Origin: Sphingobacteriaceae bacterium
GTDB taxonomy: Bacteria; Bacteroidota; Bacteroidia; B-17B0; Aurantibacillaceae
Direction: 5' to 3'
Length of the DNA stretch: 64,000 bases
Assembly: GCA_002319075.1 (NCBI GenBank)
Contig: NVQB01000001.1
Location: 3,038,001 to 3,102,000, forward strand
The translations under genes and the position numbers were made by a program. Positions 1 to 9,272 of the stretch are shown in pieces (position 1 is the stretch's first letter; each line of letters begins with the position of its first letter). The notes under the pieces were generated by a model. It was not told where the DNA came from and made no database searches. It saw only the letters and a program-made list of their open reading frames with translations.

Positions 1-3000
1 CTCTACAATTACCTTTGCAAATAAAACAGATTTACCGTTGTTTTTTATAGTTACACTTGCAGTTTTTGCAAAATCAACATCTGAATAGTGCATTTGATAA
101 ATGGTTTTTTTGGAACTAACGGTTTTTTCATCGGATGCCACATGAGATGAAAAATGTAGTTCACCTGAAGATTCCTTAACACCCACGTAGGCGCACATAG
201 CTAAAAGTCCGTAAGCAGTTTCTTGTGTGCTTAACCAGTGCGCTGAACTTAATTCCTTAGCAAGCTCTTTTGCTAATGGCCAGGCTTTTGTTTTTTCATT
301 TAGCAAACTTAGTGTTTCAAGAATCATAGCTTCATCCCGTGTATCAGAACCGTAGCTGTACGATAATTCTTTATAAGTTTGAACCGTGGTTGGCAGATTT
401 TTGATCAGGGTAAGAGCTACTTCTGTTTGTCCTACTAATTTATATGCAGCGGCAAGTCTCCATTTAGCAGTAGCAGAAAGATTTTTTTCTTCACGTAAAC
501 GATTCATCGCTCCTATTTCAGCATTATTACTTAAGGCTAATACAAACAAACGGTAAGCCTGAATTATTTCATGAGTTTCATTTCCATGCGGGTGCGAATA
601 GGCGGTTGAATTAGCAGACCAGTTACGCGCTTGTTGCTGCTGATAGTTGATCCATCTTGCTTTTAAGTTTACAGGAAGATTATAACCCTGGTTTTCTGCT
701 TCAATCATAAAGTGTCCGGCATAATTGCTGCCCCACTCGCTGTCATAGCCTTCTCCAGGCCAGTAGGAGAAGCCTCCGTTAGATGTTTGAAATAATTGCA
801 AACGTTTTAATCCTGCTTTAATATTATAACTTACTTTTAATTTTTCAGCCTCTTTCATAGAGATGAGATTCATAACATACAGTTGTGGAAAGACAGAGGA
901 TGTAGTTTGTTCAATGCAACCGTGTGGATATTGAATGAGGTAAGCTAAACGCTTTTCAAGACCAAGAGAGGGTATGCCAGACAATTCGATAGTAGCCTTA
1001 TTGCTTCCGGAGATGCCTTTAAAATTAATTTCCGTAGTCCAGTCTTTGCCGGGTTCTAACACAAACTCTGTGCCTTCGCTAACTTTTGGATTTGCTGCAC
1101 GCACATCGAGTTCAATGTTCTGCACAGTTTTTTCTTTACCGCTTGTTGCTGTTATTTTTACTTTCGCTATGCCAAGTTTGGTCGCGACTTTTAATTTAAA
1201 GTTTATGACTTCATCGCCTACCTGAGTAAAGTGGGTGTTTTGAATTTTACTTCCGTCCGCTTCTAAAAATTCATTTACTTCTATTTCCACTTTCACATCT
1301 TTCACATGGTTTTCCATGGCAAAAATATTTACCGGCAAAGAAACGGACTCTCCTGGACCCAACACTCGCGGTAGTGTTGCAAGAATCATCAATGGTTTTC
1401 TAACCGCTACAGCTTTTTCAGCATTACCATAAGCACCGCCGTTTTCTGCTATTACCATCACGCGCACAGAACCAATGTAATTAGGAATGGATAGGGTATG
1501 AAATTTTTCCTGCCCAGCTTCTAAAACAAAAGGGCCCATAAATTTTACCATTGGCTTAAAGCGATTGGCCTTTACACTTTTGCCTGCGCCCCCGTCTCCA
1601 TCTCCGCCTATACTTAATAGTTTATCCAGTTTGCCCGCATAGGCCCCTATAACAGCGTCGTAAAGATCCCATGTTTTTACACCCAAGGCTTCGCGTGCAT
1701 AAAATGTGTTCCAGGGTTGTGGGGTTTTAAAACGGGTAAGATCTAACAGACCTTCATCGACCATTGCAAGAGTGTAAGTCATTTTTCTTCCTGTCTTTTC
1801 TTTCACTTTAATTCTGGTAGTGGATTCTGGTTTAATAACATCTGCCATAATAATTTCAGGATTCAAATGCGTTAAAGGTTCGTCGACTAACACGGGAACT
1901 ACGCCGTACATACGAATAGGTAAATCGTTTTTTGTATTGGCATGGGGTTGAAGTAATGTAACATGAATATAGGCATTGGGGGCCATTTCAGAGCTCGCTG
2001 CAAACTGATAGACAGTTTCGCCTTTTTTGGTAGGTATCCAGAATTTTTTTACGACTTTGTTCCCGGTCTCAATACTCACCAGCGCAAGGCCTTCAGCAGG
2101 TGAAGGGAACGATAATTTAATGTTTTCACCAGAAGTATATTTTTCTTTATCACAAGCAAAATTCAGCATGTTCGCATTTTCGTTGGTTGTTCTGTTAGCT
2201 CTGTTCCAATAGGGCCAGTCTACCGTTACAACTTTGCCCGTTTGATGTCCTCCTTTTAAATCGCTTACCGTAATTAGATACCGGCCGTATTCGGGATAGT
2301 TGACTTTAAAGTTAAATCCACTGCGCCCCTCGCCGGCATTTATAAAAGTGTCTTTTAAGACAATTGTGCCGCTGCGTGAAATATAATGGGAGAGGTCTTC
2401 TTCATTTTTTTCATACCACCAGCGCCATTGTACTTTATATATTTTGACTTGCAATTTCTCTGTTTTTACTAAGTTTCCTTTTTCATTTACACTTACAACA
2501 TCGAAGTGATAGTGTTTTCCTGTTTCTAAACTATTATCGTAATTTTTTGTCTCCGGCGTAAAAAGACCAATATAAGTTTTGTAAGGAGAGTAGGGCACGC
2601 TATAGCGGTCAATGCTAAAGTCACCGCCCTCCTCAAAAACCTTAGAGACATAAGTAGCACGGAGCATTCCTGGCGCGGTTTGACCTACATGCAAATAGGT
2701 GTTTAGCTGAGCTTCTCCTTTTTCATTTAAGTTCCCATCAAAAACTGCTTCCGACTCTGAATAGTAATTTCGAATAGGCGAATCAAATTCATACGCTTTA
2801 AATTTTTCGAAGACGGTTTTGCTTTGGTTGACACTAACGTTAACTAAAGCATGTAAATTTTTTGCGTTTGCTCCGTGCAGCCATTTAACCGAAAGCTTAG
2901 CTACGCTATCATTTATTTTGCCTTTTTCAAAGTCAAGATAAATTTTTAAGCGATTCGGTTTTACAGTTTCAATTTTAAAAATTTGTGAGAAGTTTCTGTT

Positions 3001-5217
3001 ACCAACCCACGCTATACCCTTGTAATTTCCTGTAATGGCCTCGGTACCGGTGGAGGTGCGAAAATCATAAAGTCCATTTAGATTTTTAGTTTTTGTAACC
3101 TGATAAACTACAGTTCCATTGGGATCTTGTAATTCAAACTTTACAGGGTGGTTTGCCGGTAAGCGTTTTTCTTTGTCCTGAAGTATAAAATTAATGTAGA
3201 GAGAATCGCCCGGACGCCAGACGCCTCGTTCTCCGTATAGAAAACCTTTCACACCTTTCTGAACTATTTCTCCTTCCACATCAAATTTGCTTAAAGAATT
3301 CGCATACCCATCCAGTAATTTTAAATAGCCACGTTGTTTGCCATTTTTTGCCAACATCAAAAAAGGTTTACTTTTTAACTGGAGATCCAGCATGCCATTG
3401 TTGTCTGTTATACCTTGTGCAATAAGCTGTTTTGTGTAATCGTAATACTCAATAGTTGTGTTGGCTAAAGGTTTTGCGGTTATAAGGTTGCTTACAAAAG
3501 CATGCGACAGTTTGGAGTCGTCCAGCTTATAGATTAAACCAATGTCTGATGCCAGAATGTTTCTGCTTACTGCTTTTCCATTGTAATAGTAATTATCACA
3601 AGAGCCATAGTCTTCGTTGTAATAGTTCCAGCTATCGTATCCATCAAAACCATAATAGTCCCAGTTGTTTTCACTCCAATTCTTTTCTTCTTTCTCGAAA
3701 GTCGTTTCCAGCGAATGCACTTCGTTTTCTTCCGCAGATCCTTCACAATCACACAAGGCGTATTTTTTTGAATACCGTATACTTACGCGGTAGAGTGCAC
3801 CAGGGTCGGGAGTTATAATCTTTCCAAGATCAATCACATGCATGTTCCATTGTTTTAGATTTAGTTTTTTATTATCATCCAGGCGAATCGTTTTTTCAGC
3901 AACAATTTTTCCAACGCGTGTCAGGTTATCATCACCATCTAAATTATTGCTTTGTAAAAACTGGTGTATGTTGTTTTCAAAAATTTTTATAACGCGAACA
4001 TCTACTGCTTTTAGGCTTACGGCTTCAAATGGAAAAATAAGTCCATTTGAATTTGGTAAAATACTACCATGACCTTTGATGCGCACTAACGGCTTAGGCT
4101 CCTCAAACTCAAAGACCTCGGAATAAGCATAATTCATTTTGTACCCTTTAAAATTTTTGATGCCATTGCTTACAGTGACACGTTTATTGCCAATAATTCG
4201 GTTTGACAGAAATACCTTCACCACGTTGTTTTCAACTGCATAGCTGAGTTGGTCAACACCTTCTATAGTAATGATACCTTTCAGGTTTTGAGTATAGTCT
4301 ATTGGATCGCTGAAGGTCAACTCCAGATACTGGTCTTCTTTATCTATAACTTTGGCCTGAGAAACAGAAAAATCGCCAAGAGCAGGAATTGTAACTTCTT
4401 GTTGGCCTTTGCCGGAAACTCCTATAGATTCTCCGTTCCATGTTACGATTAATTTACCAGCCTGTAATTTGCGCTCGATACTGTCTATATAAAAATAAAA
4501 TTCGTTGCCCTGAGTGGTGGTGGTAATTTTAACCGGTAAAACTTTTCCACTTTGCGTAACAGTCAGAACTTTTCTGATCTCAAGAGAATCTTCAAAATCC
4601 GAGCAGCTTAATTTGCCGCTTAATTTTTGCCATTCAATGTTATAATCATCATATGTTCGCAAACCGTCAATGTTTACAAAAATGTTTTGAGGATAGGTAG
4701 AAACCTGGAAAGTAAAGTTTTCGAGATCATCTTCTACTTTTGCAACCTCCTTTAATTTAAAATTTACTGTGTAAAATTGGTTTACGGGCATAATATCTGT
4801 TGGAATAAATTCAATTATGCGATCACTGATCCAAATTGCTTTTCCCTGCAGCGCAGGCTCAAACTCGAAAGCATCTTTAAGTAAATTGGAATCGGGGAGC
4901 TGACCCATTACTTTCGCAGAGCGCAAAGCCTGCAATGCGGCGGTATCATTAATACTTGTAATGGCTATCCTTTCTTCGTTTGGACTTTGCGAAAGTTCGA
5001 TACGGATATTTGATTTCCGGGAGATCATACCAGAGGTGTAACCGGCAATATATTTTCCAAAAGAAGGATTTACAGCTTTAACCTTAGGACGCGTTTGCGA
5101 GCAGGCACTAAACATGAAAGCCAGAAATCCAAACAAAGCAAAAAGCAAGAAGAGCAGGCTTATTTTGTTAAGGATTTTGTTTTTTAAAAGAAGAGAATCT
5201 GATGTTTCGGGTTTCAT
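1..5217 (-). CDS. alpha-2-macroglobulin family lipoprotein (C-terminus beyond left edge)
   Basis: The frame is open from ATG at 5217 to the window edge, giving the first 1739 residues. The N-terminus has a hydrophobic segment ending in the lipobox-like FMFSAC, so Cys39 is the likely lipidated residue. The middle is a long series of beta-sandwich-like stretches as in macroglobulin MG domains. Near residue 1430 is YPHGCIEQTTS, the GCxEQ thioester motif (Cys1434, Gln1437), followed by the alpha-helical thioester-domain type of sequence. Known family role: bacterial A2M proteins trap attacking proteases in the envelope by a covalent thioester after bait cleavage. In many Proteobacteria the gene sits next to pbpC; here the downstream neighbour is outside the window. 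A -7-like element (GATCTTTG) lies about 25 bases before the start. The family call is firm; the protease-defence role is inferred. Confidence 0.9.
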   Translation of the reverse strand, partial: MKPETSDSLLLKNKILNKISLLFLLFALFGFLAFMFSACSQTRPKVKAVNPSFGKYIAGYTSGMISRKSNIRIELSQSPNEERIAITSINDTAALQALRSAKVMGQLPDSNLLKDAFEFEPALQGKAIWISDRIIEFIPTDIMPVNQFYTVNFKLKEVAKVEDDLENFTFQVSTYPQNIFVNIDGLRTYDDYNIEWQKLSGKLSCSDFEDSLEIRKVLTVTQSGKVLPVKITTTTQGNEFYFYIDSIERKLQAGKLIVTWNGESIGVSGKGQQEVTIPALGDFSVSQAKVIDKEDQYLELTFSDPIDYTQNLKGIITIEGVDQLSYAVENNVVKVFLSNRIIGNKRVTVSNGIKNFKGYKMNYAYSEVFEFEEPKPLVRIKGHGSILPNSNGLIFPFEAVSLKAVDVRVIKIFENNIHQFLQSNNLDGDDNLTRVGKIVAEKTIRLDDNKKLNLKQWNMHVIDLGKIITPDPGALYRVSIRYSKKYALCDCEGSAEENEVHSLETTFEKEEKNWSENNWDYYGFDGYDSWNYYNEDYGSCDNYYYNGKAVSRNILASDIGLIYKLDDSKLSHAFVSNLITAKPLANTTIEYYDYTKQLIAQGITDNNGMLDLQLKSKPFLMLAKNGKQRGYLKLLDGYANSLSKFDVEGEIVQKGVKGFLYGERGVWRPGDSLYINFILQDKEKRLPANHPVKFELQDPNGTVVYQVTKTKNLNGLYDFRTSTGTEAITGNYKGIAWVGNRNFSQIFKIETVKPNRLKIYLDFEKGKINDSVAKLSVKWLHGANAKNLHALVNVSVNQSKTVFEKFKAYEFDSPIRNYYSESEAVFDGNLNEKGEAQLNTYLHVGQTAPGMLRATYVSKVFEEGGDFSIDRYSVPYSPYKTYIGLFTPETKNYDNSLETGKHYHFDVVSVNEKGNLVKTEKLQVKIYKVQWRWWYEKNEEDLSHYISRSGTIVLKDTFINAGEGRSGFNFKVNYPEYGRYLITVSDLKGGHQTGKVVTVDWPYWNRANRTTNENANMLNFACDKEKYTSGENIKLSFPSPAEGLALVSIETGNKVVKKFWIPTKKGETVYQFAASSEMAPNAYIHVTLLQPHANTKNDLPIRMYGVVPVLVDEPLTHLNPEIIMADVIKPESTTRIKVKEKTGRKMTYTLAMVDEGLLDLTRFKTPQPWNTFYAREALGVKTWDLYDAVIGAYAGKLDKLLSIGGDGDGGAGKSVKANRFKPMVKFMGPFVLEAGQEKFHTLSIPNYIGSVRVMVIAENGGAYGNAEKAVAVRKPLMILATLPRVLGPGESVSLPVNIFAMENHVKDVKVEIEVNEFLEADGSKIQNTHFTQVGDEVINFKLKVATKLGIAKVKITATSGKEKTVQNIELDVRAANPKVSEGTEFVLEPGKDWTTEINFKGISGSNKATIELSGIPSLGLEKRLAYLIQYPHGCIEQTTSSVFPQLYVMNLISMKEAEKLKVSYNIKAGLKRLQLFQTSNGGFSYWPGEGYDSEWGSNYAGHFMIEAENQGYNLPVNLKARWINYQQQQARNWSANSTAYSHPHGNETHEIIQAYRLFVLALSNNAEIGAMNRLREEKNLSATAKWRLAAAYKLVGQTEVALTLIKNLPTTVQTYKELSYSYGSDTRDEAMILETLSLLNEKTKAWPLAKELAKELSSAHWLSTQETAYGLLAMCAYVGVKESSGELHFSSHVASDEKTVSSKKTIYQMHYSDVDFAKTASVTIKNNGKSVLFAKVIVE

Positions 5218-5434
5218 TGGTTTTAAATTTATACCGCAAAGATCTGATGATTAAAAACAATGGGTCCTTTGCTTTTATAGGCCGTGCCTATTTATTTATT
5301 AAGTGCTGGTTTTTTGCGATTATTTGATTGGTTAGGGATCCATAAAATCACTTAACAGATTTTAGCGTTTGTTCTGTTTAAAACTCGACTCATAAGATTG
5401 ACCGAAGAAAATTAATTTTGATTCTCATCAGTGA

Positions 5435-5442
5435 TAACTTTA
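5435..5442 (+). promoter_or_regulatory. candidate -7 element of the small gene at 5447
   Basis: TAACTTTA resembles the Bacteroidota -7 consensus TAnnTTTG, and TTTTG lies at about 5416-5420, near the expected -33 spacing. The ATG follows only 4 bases later, so the transcript would be leaderless or nearly so. Called from motif alone. Confidence 0.35.
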
Positions 5443-5446
5443 ATGT

Positions 5447-5614
5447 ATGCAAAACACTCAAACACCTCCACCGAATAGCAACTTTATTAAGTCGCTTATA
5501 AAAATTGCCAATCCAGACTGGACGGCCGAACAAATAGAAGCCGCAGCGCAAAAAAAATTAGCTGAAATGGCAAATCCTGTTAATGATGACAATTGCGAGT
5601 ATTGCTCTAGTTAA
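5447..5614 (+). CDS. small hypothetical protein (55 aa) ending in a CxxC motif
   Basis: A 55-codon frame starts MQNTQTPPPNSNFIKSL and ends DDNCEYCSS. The middle (DWTAEQIEAAAQKKLAEM) reads as a charged amphipathic helix, and the only two cysteines form CEYC at the extreme C-terminus. A promoter-like element lies just upstream and a strong hairpin terminator follows 20 bases after the stop, so it is framed as a single transcription unit. I do not recognise the family. Possibilities are a small metal- or thiol-active protein or a precursor peptide; no modifying enzyme is visible nearby, so the second is weak. It could also be a chance frame, but composition and flanking signals favour a real gene. 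Confidence 0.55.
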   Translation: MQNTQTPPPNSNFIKSLIKIANPDWTAEQIEAAAQKKLAEMANPVNDDNCEYCSS

Positions 5615-5633
5615 GATGGGATCACGCCAAATC

Positions 5634-5669
5634 AAAAAGCCGTCGCGTTTTATCGTGACGGCTTTTTTT
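5634..5669. terminator. bidirectional rho-independent terminator
   Basis: AAAAAGCCGTC and GACGGCTTTTT form an 11-bp stem with a short loop and T-runs on both strands. It sits between the small gene on the plus strand (stop at 5614) and the oxidoreductase on the minus strand (stop at 5689), so it can serve both. Confidence 0.85.
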
Positions 5670-5688
5670 ATCTAAAATTGCAGGCTGT

Positions 5689-6609
5689 TTAATTGATCTC
5701 TAAAACAATTTTACCATTTATACCTCCGTTTGAAACGAGGTCCTGTGCAATAGCTGCGTCTTCTAATTTCATTACGCGCGCAATGCCTGGTTTTAATTTT
5801 CCTTCTTCCACAAGTTGTTTTCCGGAATCTAATTTTTGATAAGAAGGATTTGAAAAAACAAAGAGCGAAATTACGCCAGCTTTTTCAGAAAGTTCTGAAG
5901 AGAGAGCACTGACAATGCTTAAGAGGCGACCTCCCTTTTTTATTACCTCAAGCGATTTAAGCTGAGTTTCTCCACCAACGGTATCAGCAACCAGGTCTAT
6001 GTTTTTTACAAGTTTTGTAAAATCCTGTGTTTTATAATCAATCACTTCGTCGGCGCCCGATTTTTTTACAAGCTCCACGCCAGCGCCTGATGCAGTGCCA
6101 ATTACGTAAGCGCCTGCCAGTTTAGCCAATTGTACAATACTATTTCCAACAGCGCCTGCAGCACCGTGTACCAGCACCCTTTGGTTTTTTTGCAGATTAC
6201 CTTTTTCGAATAAAAGCGTATTGGCTGTGTTGATAGGAACGGCCAGCGCCACAGCATCGTTATACGATATGCTTTTTGGTTTTAGAGCTACCAGACTTTC
6301 TTTTACGGCTGCATACTCGGCGTAAGTTCCACCAAAGGTTGTACCAAAAACTTCGTCTCCGTTTTTTAGTCGCGTCACTTTAGAGCCAATAGCTTCTACA
6401 ATTCCAGCCAGATCAGAGCCCGGGATAAATGGAAAAGTAACAGGACTGGATTTTTGCATCAGTCCTGAGCGTACTTTCATGTCAAATGGATTAACGGTAG
6501 TTGCCTTTAGCTTCACGAGTACTTCATCTTCTTTTAAAATTGGTTTTTCGACTTCTGCTAATTTTAAAACGGAAGAATCGCCGTAAGTTGAAAATTGAAT
6601 GGCCTTCAT
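5689..6609 (-). CDS. NADP-dependent, zinc-independent quinone oxidoreductase-like MDR protein
   Basis: 306 residues, the normal size for the zinc-lacking branch of the medium-chain dehydrogenase/reductases. The N-terminal GroES-like part (residues about 1-120) carries NPFDMKVRSG and PGSDLAGIVE. The cofactor half has VLVHGAAGAVGNSIVQLAK (about 145-165), the glycine-rich nucleotide loop of this family, and no structural zinc cysteine cluster. Expected reaction: NAD(P)H-linked reduction of a quinone or enone in the cytoplasm; the substrate cannot be read from sequence. It starts 3 bases after the lipase stop, so the two are probably co-transcribed, and the shared terminator at 5634-5669 ends the unit. 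Confidence 0.88.
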   Translation of the reverse strand: MKAIQFSTYGDSSVLKLAEVEKPILKEDEVLVKLKATTVNPFDMKVRSGLMQKSSPVTFPFIPGSDLAGIVEAIGSKVTRLKNGDEVFGTTFGGTYAEYAAVKESLVALKPKSISYNDAVALAVPINTANTLLFEKGNLQKNQRVLVHGAAGAVGNSIVQLAKLAGAYVIGTASGAGVELVKKSGADEVIDYKTQDFTKLVKNIDLVADTVGGETQLKSLEVIKKGGRLLSIVSALSSELSEKAGVISLFVFSNPSYQKLDSGKQLVEEGKLKPGIARVMKLEDAAIAQDLVSNGGINGKIVLEIN

Positions 6610-6612
6610 AAT

Positions 6613-7716
6613 TTATTTTAATTTTTCGGTGAGGTACAAATAGCGTTCAATGCCGTGATTTAACCAAATTTGCTCCGGCTTTGTCGGAAACAGGTTTCTG
6701 TATTCTTCATCGGCGTAGAGAACAACTGTTGTTCCTATGCGCACATAATTATTGGTTTCATAATAAACTGGCTCTTTAAATTCTATAAGATTTTTTTTCA
6801 CTGCTATAGAAACCATGTCGCCTAAATATTTTTGATAGTCTCTTTGCGCTTTAAGAGCGGGTTTGCTTAGTTTTTTGTAAACGTGTTTTAAAACGATCCT
6901 GGTTCCGAATTTCTGTTTCTTCATCATAGGTTTTACATTTTTAAAAGGATTTACATCTGTAAAATCGTTTACGGTTTGTATAGAGAATGGAACTTCTGGA
7001 ACCCAATCGGCTGTGCTCACAGAATTAAAAGCCCAGTCTCGCGTGAGAGCTTCATAGGTATAGGCGTAATATAAATTACCTGCCTTTGGTGAAGCGCTGG
7101 AGTAGGTTTTAAAACGAATATCTCCGGGTATTCTATTTTTTGTTTTCATATCCTCGAGATAAGAAGTTAAAAGGTAGGTAATGGCACCGCCCTGGCTGTG
7201 GCCTGCAATAATAAATTCTTTAATGCCTTTTTTATACAACGAATCTATTTTAGGAAGTATGTCACGCGACAGATAGCCTGTAGAAACGAGAAAGCCAACA
7301 TGCACGGCAGCTTTATCATCGTCGCTTAAATGGTAATCAAAAATAAAGTTCTTTTCCAACTCTAATTTTCCTTTAGCTGGAACCATAGCTGCGTAATAAT
7401 TCACCAGCCAGCTTACGGGATTTGGTTTTATATCCGTTCCACGTATATTTATAACTGCAATGGGTTCGCTTTGGTTAATCCAAAGGTCCCACATGTTCTG
7501 CAGGCCAATCAAGGGAGAACGGTAGGCAAATTTATATTTCTGATCCAATGCAGGAATAGTACTTGGGTTTTTCCATTCAGAAGTATCAATGGCAATAAGG
7601 TAATCCATTTTAAGAATTTCAGCAAATTCTTTTTTGTCATAACCTGGTTTAAGATGCTGTGCTTTGCCTGAATAGAAAAAAAAGGCCGCAACTGTAAGGA
7701 GTAAAAATTTATTCAT
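6613..7716 (-). CDS. secreted class 3 (alpha/beta hydrolase) lipase
   Basis: I start this at ATG 7716 (MNKFLLLTVAAFFFYSGKAQ), which gives a clean signal peptide ending GKAQ; the frame stays open 21 codons further up to 7779 but that extension lacks signal character. 367 residues. The nucleophile elbow is GHSQGG within EFIIAGHSQGGAITYLL, preceded by AVHVGF and followed by KTYSSASPKAGNLYYAY, the arrangement seen in fungal-type class 3 lipases. Expected role: hydrolysis of acyl esters in the periplasm or outside the cell. No T9SS sorting domain is seen at the C-terminus, so export is probably by Sec only. The oxidoreductase gene follows after 3 bases. Confidence 0.85.
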   Translation of the reverse strand: MNKFLLLTVAAFFFYSGKAQHLKPGYDKKEFAEILKMDYLIAIDTSEWKNPSTIPALDQKYKFAYRSPLIGLQNMWDLWINQSEPIAVINIRGTDIKPNPVSWLVNYYAAMVPAKGKLELEKNFIFDYHLSDDDKAAVHVGFLVSTGYLSRDILPKIDSLYKKGIKEFIIAGHSQGGAITYLLTSYLEDMKTKNRIPGDIRFKTYSSASPKAGNLYYAYTYEALTRDWAFNSVSTADWVPEVPFSIQTVNDFTDVNPFKNVKPMMKKQKFGTRIVLKHVYKKLSKPALKAQRDYQKYLGDMVSIAVKKNLIEFKEPVYYETNNYVRIGTTVVLYADEEYRNLFPTKPEQIWLNHGIERYLYLTEKLK

Positions 7717-7861
7717 ACCTCTATTTTTGGATAAGATAAAGGTATAATTAAAACATTTAGTGTTTACTTTTTGTGTCAATAAAATGAAACCAGCATTTTA
7801 TGGCTCTGCTTTCTAATTCTTCAGGCTTGCCGCTTGACCCTTGCACTATAATGTACCTGGC

Positions 7862-8266
7862 TTACAGGGTGATTAATATTTCAGATATAATTTGTTCTAA
7901 TTTAGAATAGCTTGTTGGCTTAACATAAAACCCTCTGGCCCCAAAGTCCAGCGCCTTTACTGATTCTTTTATAGAGCGTGAGGTGGTAAGAACATAGGCG
8001 GGGATACCTTTGAAAAAAGCATTGGCTCTTAGTTTTTCCAATGTTTCCAGACCATTTAAAATTGGCATATTTAAATCTAAAATGATAACGTCGGGGGGAG
8101 ATTTATGCAAATTTTTTTGAGTGTTAAAAAGATAGTCAATAAGTTGCGAACCGTTATAAAGCGCCGTTAAACTACAACTGAAGTAAACTCCTTTCAGAGC
8201 TTCTTTAAAAAAAAATTGATCATCGCGATCGTCATCTACCATAACGATAGAATAATTGGTTTTCAT
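7862..8266 (-). CDS. single-domain response regulator (Rcp1-like)
   Basis: 134 residues made only of a receiver domain. The acidic pocket is VDDDRDD (residues 10-16), the phosphoacceptor is Asp64 in IILDLNMP, the conserved Thr/Ser region is VLTTSRS and the Lys is in FYVKPTS. There is no output domain, as in the Rcp1/CheY-like group that passes phosphate to or from hybrid kinases. It is closely related to the gene at 8315-8725 on the same strand, 48 bases away, so the pair looks like a tandem duplication. The nearest kinase candidates are the CheB-CheR fusion (9746) and the TPR kinase (14626); partnership is inferred from position. Confidence 0.9.
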   Translation of the reverse strand: MKTNYSIVMVDDDRDDQFFFKEALKGVYFSCSLTALYNGSQLIDYLFNTQKNLHKSPPDVIILDLNMPILNGLETLEKLRANAFFKGIPAYVLTTSRSIKESVKALDFGARGFYVKPTSYSKLEQIISEILITL

Positions 8267-8314
8267 TTGTGCCGGTCGTCAAGTAAAAGTAAAAACGTGT
8301 AGTTTCTTTATCAG

Positions 8315-8725
8315 TTAAATGGAAATTAAAATTTCTGCAATAATTTGAGGAAGTTTGCCGGCCGTTCCAGGTTTGCCATAGTAGCCCAGAGCTCCCATAT
8401 CAATAGCCTTTCTGGAGTCCTTTGGATTATCTGAAGTAGACATAACAAAAACCGGAATATCACTTAAAAGACTATTTGACTTCATTCGCTCGAGTGTATC
8501 AAAACCAGTAAATGAAGGCATATTTAAATCTAATATGATAAGATCAGGACTCGGTAAAAGATTGGCACTGTAATCCTCTTTCTTAAGCAAGAGATTCAGG
8601 AGTTCGATGCCAGAGTAAACGGATGTAAGTTCGCATTTAGCATTTATTTTTTTTAAGGCCTGTTGGAAAAAAAAGTGATCATCGGGATCATCATCCACCA
8701 GGATAAGCGAATAATTTTCTTTCAT
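8315..8725 (-). CDS. single-domain response regulator (Rcp1-like)
   Basis: 136 residues, receiver domain only. Acidic residues VDDDPDD at 10-16, phosphoacceptor Asp66 in LIILDLNMP, switch Thr/Ser in FVMSTSDNP, and conserved Lys in GYYGKPGT. It shares the FFFxxALK, LNMP and LExxK features with the next gene downstream (7862-8266), supporting recent duplication, though the C-terminal loops differ (GYYGKPG against GFYVKPT). It faces away from the plus-strand kinase cluster that begins at 9273, and may be transcribed on its own. No output domain; the partner kinase is not proven. Confidence 0.9.
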   Translation of the reverse strand: MKENYSLILVDDDPDDHFFFQQALKKINAKCELTSVYSGIELLNLLLKKEDYSANLLPSPDLIILDLNMPSFTGFDTLERMKSNSLLSDIPVFVMSTSDNPKDSRKAIDMGALGYYGKPGTAGKLPQIIAEILISI

Positions 8726-8890
8726 ATTATTCGTTTAAGTGTTTGTAAATGTAATCTAATCGACGACAAACTACTAGTTAAATTATTTTTAAAGCAAAGC
8801 TTGGAGAGTTTGAATGAAACTTTAACAGTCGTATATGTTATTGGCTAGTAATCTCGTCTTATTAGGCTTACCTTTATTAAAATAATCTCC

Positions 8891-9058
8891 ATGCCGCTCA
8901 TATCTTCTTACCACAACAAGCTTGCAACCGAAACCGTTTATCACAATCACAGTGATTGCGAAGAGGGAAATAAAATTAAGAAAGAGAACAAAGCGCAGGG
9001 TACCGGAAATCTTTTATGGTGTAAGAACTGTTCAAGATTAGTGAACAGCCGGAAATAA
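8891..9058 (+). CDS. small Cys/His-containing protein (55 aa)
   Basis: A 55-codon frame, MPLISSYHNKLATETVYHNH then SDCEEGNKI and LLWCKNCSRL. The pattern H-N-H-S-D-C-x-x-G-(x)n-G-T-G-x-L-x-x-C-x-x-C resembles small Bacteroidota proteins that I recall, with a C...CxxC arrangement suited to binding one metal ion. TACCTTTA about 20 bases upstream looks like a -7 promoter element. It stands alone between the minus-strand regulators and the plus-strand kinase cluster. Function unknown; metal binding is an inference from the cysteines and histidines. Confidence 0.6.
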   Translation: MPLISSYHNKLATETVYHNHSDCEEGNKIKKENKAQGTGNLLWCKNCSRLVNSRK

Positions 9059-9114
9059 GATCACGAATCCACTTTTATTCCCCAAACTGGGATTAATCCA
9101 TACATGTTTTAATT

Positions 9115-9134
9115 AACTAAAATAGTTTTTAGTT
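9115..9134. repeat. perfect inverted repeat, possible operator or weak terminator
   Basis: AACTAAAA-TAGT-TTTTAGTT is an 8-bp perfect inverted repeat with a 4-base loop, 57 bases after the small gene and 139 bases before the response regulator at 9273. AT-only arms and no clean T-run make a terminator doubtful; a protein-binding site is equally possible. Confidence 0.35.
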
Positions 9135-9272
9135 ATTCAGCTAAAGTTGGGTATTAAAGAGTATCTTTCCTCTATTAGCGAGGGTACACAAAAATCTCTC
9201 CCATTTTTTTTTCAGAGATCGCAACATAACCTGGAATAGTCTTAGCAACATTGTTTCGCAATTTTTTATAAA

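Noticed and set aside
8663-8848. 61-residue plus-strand frame
   Set aside because: Starts inside the minus-strand response regulator and has no support.
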